From a virus, in the IMG/VR virus record IMGVR_UViG_3300044953_000236, positions 1 to 23,782 of that record: a stretch of 23,782 nt of DNA; one strand, 5' to 3'. A program made the translations under genes and the position numbers. Within the stretch, counting starts at the first letter, position 1. Every line of letters begins with the position of its first letter. The notes under the pieces were generated by a model. That model did not search any database, was not told the origin of the DNA, and worked only from the letters and a program-made list of their open reading frames with translations. Below are positions 14,718 to 22,182 of this stretch, in pieces.

Positions 14718-15050
14718 GTGAAGTCATTTAAACAATTCTTCAAGAATAACCTCAATGGGTTGACCCAATCTATGGTTCGTCGCAACCCTCGGCGTAATAT
14801 TTTTAATCCGAAGATAGCCAAAGATCATAAAATATCAGGTCAAAGAAAAACAACCGCAAGTGAGGTTATAGCAAAAGGTTTATCAGGTAAAGTATTTTTA
14901 CCACCTAGTGAAGCTTCAAATATTGCTCAAGAATATGGTATTAACCTACCAGAAGAAGGTGAAGAAAAGAAGCTTAACTCAAACTCTCAACAAACTATCA
15001 TTAAACAAGGTGGTGTTTTTTATTTAACGGGCCCTAAAGTAACGACATGA
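14718..15050 (+). CDS. Conserved-looking small basic protein, unknown function
   Basis: 110 aa from a GTG at 14718 (no upstream ATG in frame; the terminator lies just before). It starts MKSFKQFFKNNLNGL, an amphipathic helix opening seen on many T4-like phage proteins. A strongly basic stretch follows (MVRRNPRRNIFNPKIAKDHK), then SEVIAKGLSGKVFLPPSEAS and a C-terminal QQTIIKQGGVFYLTGPK. Its stop TGA overlaps the next ATG (ATGA), so it is translationally coupled to the neck protein and probably belongs to virion assembly. ATTAAATA at 14705-14712 may be its promoter. No function can be named. Confidence 0.6.
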   Translation: MKSFKQFFKNNLNGLTQSMVRRNPRRNIFNPKIAKDHKISGQRKTTASEVIAKGLSGKVFLPPSEASNIAQEYGINLPEEGEEKKLNSNSQQTIIKQGGVFYLTGPKVTT

Positions 15051-15766
15051 ACAACTGCAGACCATTACAACAATGTCAAATATTTGCAGCTCAAGCTAAT
15101 CCTGCTTGTCAAGTCTTTAATGCGGATGAGTTTCAGGGTGAATCAGTAATCTTTAATAGTGCTTTTGATGAACTCATAAACAACTTTGGATCTAATGTAA
15201 ATTATTATGTCAATACATATAATGTATCAGCTATTGATAACCTTTACGGTGAAGATCCAACGAAAGCATATTTAGATCCGCAGCGTATACGTATGTATAT
15301 AACAGTATCCGACAACGCAATTACACTAAAAAAGTTTGGTTTTGCTAGTGATGAGGAATTTACAGGTTACATTTCTATCGATACATTCACAAATCAATTC
15401 AGTAGCTTAAACTACACATCGTTCGGTCAACGCGTTGAACCGAAATCTGGTGATGTTGTTGAACTGGTAGATTATGCATGCAGACCAGGTAATAGGGGTC
15501 CAAGATTTTACGAAATAACTGAGCGTGTTGACGAAGATATACCAAATCTAAACCCAATGTATGGTTCGTATGTGTATAGATTAAAAGGTAAACGCCTCGA
15601 ATATTCATTTGAGCCTGGTCTCAGTGGTGGTGAACAAGGTAATAAACAAGTTATGGATAATAGTGACGCTTCTAAGTCATATCCAGGTGATATAGATACA
15701 TTAAGTATTACCAAAGTGTTCGACCAAACAGTTAATAATACTGATATCTACGGCACTTATGGTTGA
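15047..15766 (+). CDS. gp14: Neck protein (T4 gp14-like head completion)
   Basis: 239 aa (T4 gp14 is 256), starting MNNCRPLQQCQIF. Shared features with gp14, in order: YYVNTYNVSAIDNLYGEDPTK (gp14 has YYVPREYV...FGEDL), KKFGFASDEEFTGYISIDTF (gp14 FGMQVQDEVTLSI), VEPKSGDVVELV (gp14 EPKEGDLIYF), FYEITERVDEDIP (gp14 FEINWVEP), and the closing YVYRLKGKRLEYSFEPG (gp14 KITAGKFIYSGEE). In T4, gp13 and gp14 form the collar ring that closes the filled head and receives the tail. Its start overlaps the stop of the 110-aa gene, and a large structural gene begins 3 nt after its stop. No separate gp13-like gene is seen in the window. Confidence 0.72.
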   Translation: MNNCRPLQQCQIFAAQANPACQVFNADEFQGESVIFNSAFDELINNFGSNVNYYVNTYNVSAIDNLYGEDPTKAYLDPQRIRMYITVSDNAITLKKFGFASDEEFTGYISIDTFTNQFSSLNYTSFGQRVEPKSGDVVELVDYACRPGNRGPRFYEITERVDEDIPNLNPMYGSYVYRLKGKRLEYSFEPGLSGGEQGNKQVMDNSDASKSYPGDIDTLSITKVFDQTVNNTDIYGTYG

Positions 15767-15769
15767 TAG

Positions 15770-18700
15770 TTGGCTGTATCGATAAATAATAGTGTGAGTT
15801 TACAGAGATATAGTTTCACCCAAATAGCATCACCTTCAGCTGAGTTTACCGATAATGTTCTGTCTATTAAACAGAACAAGGTTAGCTTCGAACAAGGATT
15901 TAAGCTCAATTATATTGCTGCATTATCTGGTATAAACGATAACACTATCAACAACTACAGTGCATTATACCTTACTAATCTAAAGCATGATGATGAAATC
16001 TTTAGCTTTGATGAACTAGCTTACCCTGTACATGATTATGTTACAACTTTCAGAAACGCTAATGAGTTTTTGATATTCGATATTGTTAATACATCTGAAA
16101 AGCCAGGCGCTCACACATATAGCTTTGGTCAGTCAGCGTCAGTAGTGGATAAGTCTGTTATGTTTTTTGAGATCGAGGTCTACGACGAAAATCTATGCCG
16201 TATTAAGAGACGGGATGGTGATCGTAACTACTATTTGACTTATGATAGTATAGAGAGTAGTTTTTGTTTTCTCACATCATATGGTTTTGCAGACTATAGT
16301 AACTTTAATTTGCAGAGTATAGACGCGTTTAGCTATATTTTAGATAAAGATGGCTATGGTGTATTCTTTAAGAAGGTTGGGTTAGATACGTATGTGTTGA
16401 GCGTTAGCAACCAGTTATTCACACTAACACCATATACTAGTAGCTATAACTACTTAAACATTGAATCGCTTTTCTATGTTGATCTTCTATTTAGTGCTAA
16501 CATTGCACCAAAGCTAAACACAAGTTGGGTTAGTTATAATACAGATACAGATTTCAATAAGCTAACAATTAACAGTTCAAAAAGCTTAGATAATATCGTC
16601 AGTAACAATATATGCCATTTTGAGTATAACAATATAAGTGACACTTCTAAAATTAACATGAACGTGTTCAAGGCAAAGAATATATTATCTGATAACAACT
16701 TCATAAAACGAAAAAATCAGAACTTTATATCATCTAATAACATACCTGCTCCGCTATTCAGAGAATATACATCTTTATTCACTGGTAATAATGAAGAAGG
16801 TGGGTATAAAAACATTGCGCTAAATTACGTGTGTTATAATCAAGACTATGCTATACCTATAGGTAAGACAGTTGTAACCGCTCCATCATCTATGTTTCCA
16901 TATGATAGATTGAATGTTAACGATACGTCTTTCATAAAAGATGGTGCATTAGCGTCTTTAAATCCTGTTCTAGCTGATAAGATATATAAACAAGAAACAG
17001 ACGCAACGAACCTATTTGCTGGTAACTATATTATGACATGGCTATCTGCGGGTGGTACTTATAATGCATGGGTTGATAGGTATTATTTTCCTAATGTTAA
17101 TGAATTATTGAATGTAGTTCAATCATCGACGGTATTTTCATCAATTACTAGCAACCCCGTTGTTGCTTTTTTATCAGCCCCCGCAAATCGTGATATTGTT
17201 GCTAATAATCAATACATAGATATCATATCTAATGTCGTTATAACACCTGAAAGTAAATTCACGTATGATAGACTAACAAACTCAGCTGTTACAGACGTGG
17301 TGAATAGTATACCCGGTAACATACAGACAGGGTTTAACCAGTACATCACTCTGAATGGAACCCCAATCACCATATCAACAAATTCTTTAGCATTTAACGG
17401 TGATAAGAGTGTATCTATACCTATTACAAATATAGCTCAAAGTGGTTCATTCACAATCTCATTTGAGATTAAAGGTACATGGCAAGGCAATACTAGTTAT
17501 ATTGTAACACCAGCAGTAGATTCAGGTATCACTATCTATAACGATAACAGAATAACACCTTTCATATATACGAAGGTTAAAAATAATGTACGTGTGTATA
17601 ATACCCAGAATACACTGATTTATAGTTTAAGTTTTCCATCTGACGTGCTGGATGTCATCACTACAAACCACCTTCAGAACTATTTTATAACAACTAAAAA
17701 TAATATCTTATATAAGATTAGCCCGACAGGTGTAATAAAGTCAAAATACAACTTAGATAGCGTAGTACCATCATACAACTACATAAACTATACATTAAGC
17801 GGTGATGTGATTGCGTTAATGATTGATAGTGGTGGGTTCTGTGTTGAAATCAACACACTAAATGGCCAAATAGGCCCGAGATTAGCAACACCATTTGTCG
17901 GTAACACTACAGATAATAAATTTACATCTATCTATTATAATAACGATACTTTATTTTGTTTCGAAGGTGATAAGATAGCACGACATGGCAACACGCTGTA
18001 TAGTCTAGTTTCAAATAATAGGATCGATAGCTATAACACACTAATATCAGGTAGTAAAGAAGTGTTCTTGACAACCAGCTCTTATATTACTGATTTTACA
18101 ATAGATAATAATGGTGTGGTTTATGTTCTTCATGATGGTAGTAAGCTAGCTAAAATTAACCAAGCGAGAAAGCTATTAAGTGATGAAACGTTATTTGATG
18201 GTCTAACAGCTGTTCAGATTGATCACATTTCAGAGTATACCACCAACCATCAGTTTATACCGCTTGTTTTAGCAAGAGACCCTTTATCAAACCACACGAT
18301 ATATAACTTAACACCAACACTCTCATCAACACCCACAGATATGCCAGAGCTTTCTGGTGATAATTATATATTCAATTATAGTGGTAAGACATTTGATGAG
18401 TATAAAACGTTCATTGCAAGAAACAAACCACATGCATTAACAAACTACATGTATGGTTGTAATACAACTCCACAGAAATTTCTTAATATCGATCTTAAGC
18501 TTAAAAATATTTTTGATGATGCAGATGTACGAACAATACACTATGAGATTGACCTATCGAAGTTAAGTGAGTATAAAAATTCAGTACTAATCACCTATAA
18601 TACTGAAGAAGGTTATTATAAAATAGTTATTAACAATAACGTTGTGTATGAAGCTACTATTGATAAGAGCAAATATCGTTTTAACGTGATAGCTAGTAAT

Positions 18701-19108
18701 GATATTCGATTAGGGTCTATTAGCGTTGGTAACAATCTAACTTTGGATAAGTTTGTAGGTATACCAGGTTATAACGTTCTTAGGAACGCAACTATCGATA
18801 ATTTAAAGGTATATAGCACTGGGGTTACTGATCTGCAGCAGCATGCTGTATTATTGAATAACGTTGATATATCACCTATTAATATCACCTTACCATGTGG
18901 GCAGCGCAATAGTATTGAAGAAATTCAAACATTATTTAAATTTACCCAGCCGTATAGTAAGAGTAACAAGGTTAATGTGATTGTTAAGAATGCAAATATT
19001 AATAACAGTGATCTAGAGCAGGAAATAGCTAGTAACATCCACAATAACCTACAGGACATTTTACCTGCAGATGTAGATATAAACAACATTTCATTCATTA
19101 ATTATTAA
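15770..19108 (+). CDS. Large baseplate/fibre-type structural protein with lectin-like and propeller regions
   Basis: 1112 aa from a TTG at 15770 (MAVSINNSVSLQRYSF), 3 nt after the neck gene; no ATG fits better. Roughly 1-430 is a strand-rich virion region containing a motif seen in phage structural proteins (YIMTWLSAGGTYNAWVDRYY). About 555-575 (SGSFTISFEIKG) starts a concanavalin-like jelly-roll. About 590-830 holds strand repeats like a small propeller (ILYKISPTGVIKSKYNL, VYVLHDGSKLAKINQARKLL). About 920-1010 is a second jelly-roll (IHYEIDLSKLSEYKNSVL). The end (DLEQEIASNIHNNLQDILPA) is a helix with a final strand, common at the C-terminus of baseplate and fibre-connector proteins. Likely a virion surface or baseplate protein. 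Family not identified; the domain reading is by eye. Confidence 0.65.
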   Translation: MAVSINNSVSLQRYSFTQIASPSAEFTDNVLSIKQNKVSFEQGFKLNYIAALSGINDNTINNYSALYLTNLKHDDEIFSFDELAYPVHDYVTTFRNANEFLIFDIVNTSEKPGAHTYSFGQSASVVDKSVMFFEIEVYDENLCRIKRRDGDRNYYLTYDSIESSFCFLTSYGFADYSNFNLQSIDAFSYILDKDGYGVFFKKVGLDTYVLSVSNQLFTLTPYTSSYNYLNIESLFYVDLLFSANIAPKLNTSWVSYNTDTDFNKLTINSSKSLDNIVSNNICHFEYNNISDTSKINMNVFKAKNILSDNNFIKRKNQNFISSNNIPAPLFREYTSLFTGNNEEGGYKNIALNYVCYNQDYAIPIGKTVVTAPSSMFPYDRLNVNDTSFIKDGALASLNPVLADKIYKQETDATNLFAGNYIMTWLSAGGTYNAWVDRYYFPNVNELLNVVQSSTVFSSITSNPVVAFLSAPANRDIVANNQYIDIISNVVITPESKFTYDRLTNSAVTDVVNSIPGNIQTGFNQYITLNGTPITISTNSLAFNGDKSVSIPITNIAQSGSFTISFEIKGTWQGNTSYIVTPAVDSGITIYNDNRITPFIYTKVKNNVRVYNTQNTLIYSLSFPSDVLDVITTNHLQNYFITTKNNILYKISPTGVIKSKYNLDSVVPSYNYINYTLSGDVIALMIDSGGFCVEINTLNGQIGPRLATPFVGNTTDNKFTSIYYNNDTLFCFEGDKIARHGNTLYSLVSNNRIDSYNTLISGSKEVFLTTSSYITDFTIDNNGVVYVLHDGSKLAKINQARKLLSDETLFDGLTAVQIDHISEYTTNHQFIPLVLARDPLSNHTIYNLTPTLSSTPTDMPELSGDNYIFNYSGKTFDEYKTFIARNKPHALTNYMYGCNTTPQKFLNIDLKLKNIFDDADVRTIHYEIDLSKLSEYKNSVLITYNTEEGYYKIVINNNVVYEATIDKSKYRFNVIASNDIRLGSISVGNNLTLDKFVGIPGYNVLRNATIDNLKVYSTGVTDLQQHAVLLNNVDISPINITLPCGQRNSIEEIQTLFKFTQPYSKSNKVNVIVKNANINNSDLEQEIASNIHNNLQDILPADVDINNISFINY

Positions 19109-19109
19109 T

Positions 19110-20891
19110 ATGATTAATTTCAGCAAAAAATTTAGCTATACAACAGGTGATGCATTTACACTCACAGGTAAAAATTACACAGGCTATTTTAATGTTGTTA
19201 ATGGAACTGCTTTCACCACAAAGACGACCACAACAACCACACTTTCAAATAAATCGAACTACGAAAATGATGTGCATCTATCATCGTTTTACTTTGATAG
19301 AGATATTACCGAAACACCTGTGCTACCATATGGTATAGATGATGTTAGATTCAAAATAAATGAGTTTATTACAGCAGATTCGATAAACGAGAAACTATAT
19401 AGACTAAATTTGAATAATCAGTTTTTATATTCACGGTTCTTTATTCAAACTAGTGATTTACCACCGATATATACCGGTACAATTACAGTTACCGGTAACA
19501 CGGTACAGTTTTTTACCAGCTTCACAGACCTATCAGTAACAACAACACCTTTAACATTCTTATCAGTATTATCAGGTAGTGTAGGTTGCGAAGCAATGTT
19601 TGATGCTAATGAAGATCACTACGCTGTTTTCATACCAACACCCACAATGTTAACAGTATTGACTGGTAGCAGGAGTAACTCTACTGCTGGTATTGCTATT
19701 TCAACGACGTTCTGCACAAATGAAACGAAAAACATCTTGTCGTTTGAAAAAATCGTTGATATCGATTTAAATGGTAACTTACTATTTGTTGCTGATGCTA
19801 ATGCAAGAGCTGTATATAAGTTTAATGTGGAACATTTTTATAATCCTGATGAAAGTCTAAGTACAAAAATGATGTTAGTCGATATGCAAGGCTCTGCTAA
19901 CAATAATAATAAGCTAGCTTTAAAGAGACCGCGCTATATCACCACATCGAATAAACATCTGTTCATATATGATAGCATAACCAGATATTTTAAACAATAT
20001 GATTTTAACTTCAATATTGTTCGAGCTACTCGTCTCATAAGTCGAAAAGAAAACATAATAGGGGTTAGCTATAACAAGTTTTTAGATTATTTGACGATAT
20101 TAACCGAGCGTAATAGTCAGATCCACTGCAACCTCTTTCAGAATTTCAAGTTAGTAGATCGACAACCAGTGGGTATTGTTCTAGGCCGCGACGAAACAGT
20201 TTTAAAAATTAAGTACTCTCAAAATGACTCTAATGTTTTCTATATAGTTACTTCGAGATTTACATATAAGCTGTTCGTTAATTCACCATCTAAGATCATT
20301 GGCATTTTTAAGGATGCGAACATGCAAATCAATGGTTCAGCTGGGCTTTATACCGGCCTGGCAATATGCCCATCGAAAAATAATTACGATACATTATTTG
20401 TAAGCATGCAAGATCGACTTGTATTGTGTCGGGATTTCACATCTCATAAGAATGTATTGAAGAATACCAATATTGATAACTACAACTTTAACAGTATTCG
20501 GATAAACCAGAACGAATATATCCAAGCAAACTACTTTAATAAAGAGCTGTTCAAGATTACTTCTAACATTATTCGTCTTAAAAATCAAATTATTGGTAAA
20601 TTTTTAACTCGGTTTATTGCACCTAACGCAAATATCACATATCAACAAAGTTTGCTTACAGAAAATCAAGAATTATTAGGATATACGTACCTAACTAACT
20701 ATAACTTTTTAAAAGTACCAACCACTGACAATCTATTTGTACATGAAAATGAAAAAATTAGTTATGGTGTTATAAACAGATGTATCGACCAGATACACGA
20801 TTTACAAAATTCTATATTAGATGTATCTAAACCAACAAATAATACTTTAGTTCAATATCTCTGCGCTGATGGTATCTTGAATTTGAGCTAA
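19110..20891 (+). CDS. Structural protein with an NHL-like propeller region
   Basis: 593 aa starting MINFSKKFSYTTGDAFTL, one nucleotide after the previous stop and so in the same transcript. A Thr-rich patch (KTTTTTTLSNK, ~38-48) precedes an N-terminal strand region. Residues ~215-430 contain propeller-type repeats: DIDLNGNLLFVADANARAVYKF, LKRPRYITTSNKHLFIYDS with FKQYDFNFNIV, and others ending in a Tyr/Phe-Lys strand. NHL-like propellers bind partners or sugars. The C-terminal 100 residues look helical (VINRCIDQIHDLQNSIL). Its neighbour also has a propeller, so the two may form one virion substructure. No family name can be given. Confidence 0.62.
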   Translation: MINFSKKFSYTTGDAFTLTGKNYTGYFNVVNGTAFTTKTTTTTTLSNKSNYENDVHLSSFYFDRDITETPVLPYGIDDVRFKINEFITADSINEKLYRLNLNNQFLYSRFFIQTSDLPPIYTGTITVTGNTVQFFTSFTDLSVTTTPLTFLSVLSGSVGCEAMFDANEDHYAVFIPTPTMLTVLTGSRSNSTAGIAISTTFCTNETKNILSFEKIVDIDLNGNLLFVADANARAVYKFNVEHFYNPDESLSTKMMLVDMQGSANNNNKLALKRPRYITTSNKHLFIYDSITRYFKQYDFNFNIVRATRLISRKENIIGVSYNKFLDYLTILTERNSQIHCNLFQNFKLVDRQPVGIVLGRDETVLKIKYSQNDSNVFYIVTSRFTYKLFVNSPSKIIGIFKDANMQINGSAGLYTGLAICPSKNNYDTLFVSMQDRLVLCRDFTSHKNVLKNTNIDNYNFNSIRINQNEYIQANYFNKELFKITSNIIRLKNQIIGKFLTRFIAPNANITYQQSLLTENQELLGYTYLTNYNFLKVPTTDNLFVHENEKISYGVINRCIDQIHDLQNSILDVSKPTNNTLVQYLCADGILNLS

Positions 20892-20897
20892 TAAATA
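20890..20897 (+). promoter_or_regulatory. AATAAATA late-promoter-like box
   Basis: TAATAAATACTAATATG: the box overlaps the TAA stop of the upstream gene (20889-20891) and ends 5 nt before the ATG at 20903. The extended match AATAAATACTA follows the T4 late consensus TATAAATACTATT closely. Confidence 0.45.
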
Positions 20898-20902
20898 CTA
20901 AT

Positions 20903-21205
20903 ATGGCAAATAAAATTGAGATTTTAGAAAACACTATTATCAAACTACTATTTAGACGTGGGACTGATACCGAGCGTCAAAGTGTTGTATTTGCTCTTGG
21001 TGAGCCTGGGTTTACAACAGATACAAACCGGTTAGTTGTTGGAGATGGTGTAACTGCAGGTGGTATACCAATAGGTGTTAAATTTCATGGTATGGTAAAT
21101 GCACCACCAGCTACATCTTCTGCAGTTATTGGTGACTTATATTATAACACTCAAACATCGAAGATGTATTTCTTATCAGCTTCAGATGCATGGGGACCAC
21201 TGTAG
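20903..21205 (+). CDS. Short Mtd_N-type tail fibre / receptor-binding subunit
   Basis: 100 aa. After a helix (MANKIEILENTIIKLL) comes the phage-fibre signature FRRGTDTERQSVVFALGEPG, then FTTDTNRLVVGDGVTAGG. This is the pattern of the N-terminal domain of the Bordetella phage major tropism determinant and of many phage fibres, where it anchors or trimerises the adhesin. The end (GDLYYNTQTSKMYFLSASDAWG) is a typical YNT...YxYxxxxW turn of virion adhesins. It is short, so it may be only an anchor or a small decoration. The next gene encodes a lectin-like protein and the one after a fibre with RCC1 repeats, so this is an adhesin cluster. Confidence 0.7.
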   Translation: MANKIEILENTIIKLLFRRGTDTERQSVVFALGEPGFTTDTNRLVVGDGVTAGGIPIGVKFHGMVNAPPATSSAVIGDLYYNTQTSKMYFLSASDAWGPL

Positions 21206-21253
21206 TAATGTCAGGTTACTACTTGTAATAAGGGTAGACACTTTTTAATATTA

Positions 21254-22174
21254 ATGAAAACTACAGGCTTTCAGTATAATGGTAAATTTAACGCAAATTA
21301 CGATGTGGTTTGGTCGTTTAAGTTTTCATTATGTGGTTCATCATTACAAAGCCAAGGTGCTTTTTGCACATTCTTAAAAGAGCATGGACCAACTCTATCT
21401 CCTGGCATATCGGGTATTTATCTAGGTTACGTAGCTGGATTCGAATATGATGATCTCAACTGCTTAGCTACTGAAAACTGCAGCTGTATCTTCACCGAAA
21501 GTAATACCACATCGGGTACATCCACCATAAATGTTGGTGATGACGAAATCTTGCTTGAACAACCTGTAGAATCAGCTGGGTATGCCACGGCTACTGGATT
21601 ATCTGGTGGGTTGATTGGTATATCGTTTGATACAACTGGTAATTTTGCTCTATCAACAGAATTCACTGAATGTAACGTTATACCTGGTGTTGCTCCCACT
21701 AGCGTTATTCCAAATTCTCTGATTATTAGAGGCCCTGCTCCGGATTGCGAGGTATTATATAATATACCACTATCATCGATGTCAACAAGCTTCACATTAC
21801 TCACATCTGTTGAGTCGTATTGCTGGTTGAGATTTAGGGTTGGTAATTTCTTCAAGACTGTAACTATAGATTACAGGTACGATGATGATACTCAGTATAC
21901 CCAATTAACATCTTTACCGATTTCTGTACCGATAGTAAATACGACGTTTGTTAATATTGGGTTGTCATATACAACACCAATGACATCAACATCTACTAAT
22001 GAAGCAATCTTTAGAATTAAGAACTTTCATGTTGAAGGAACTGATAGTTATCCTAATATCACATTCACCGCACCAGTTACATCTACCATTACAACTCTGA
22101 TGCACGCGAATAATAATAACAGATATCCAAGTGATGAAGTTGTAACTGAAGATGAACATATTATTCTAACATAA
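21254..22174 (+). CDS. Cys-rich lectin-like adhesin protein
   Basis: 306 aa, all-beta in appearance, starting MKTTGFQYNGKFNANYDVVW. Several features recall L-type lectins or concanavalin-like jelly-rolls: VVWSFKFSLCGSS as a front strand, GAFCTFLKEHG, and SGGLIGISFDTTGNFAL (~115-131), the strand with the Asp expected in the metal/sugar site. Near the end IFRIKNFHVEGTDSY matches the closing strand of such folds. There are nine or so Cys, several clustered (LNCLATENCSC), unusual for a phage cytoplasmic product and suggesting metal binding or stabilising pairs. It has no signal peptide. It lies between two fibre-type genes. Likely role: virion receptor binding, inferred. Confidence 0.6.
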   Translation: MKTTGFQYNGKFNANYDVVWSFKFSLCGSSLQSQGAFCTFLKEHGPTLSPGISGIYLGYVAGFEYDDLNCLATENCSCIFTESNTTSGTSTINVGDDEILLEQPVESAGYATATGLSGGLIGISFDTTGNFALSTEFTECNVIPGVAPTSVIPNSLIIRGPAPDCEVLYNIPLSSMSTSFTLLTSVESYCWLRFRVGNFFKTVTIDYRYDDDTQYTQLTSLPISVPIVNTTFVNIGLSYTTPMTSTSTNEAIFRIKNFHVEGTDSYPNITFTAPVTSTITTLMHANNNNRYPSDEVVTEDEHIILT

Positions 22175-22177
22175 ATA
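22170..22177 (+). promoter_or_regulatory. CATAAATA late-promoter-like box overlapping a stop codon
   Basis: CATAAATAACTACATG: the box contains the TAA stop of the lectin-like gene (22172-22174) and ends 5 nt before the next ATG. It has the same geometry as the box at 2952-2959 on the other strand. Confidence 0.38.
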
Positions 22178-22182
22178 ACTAC

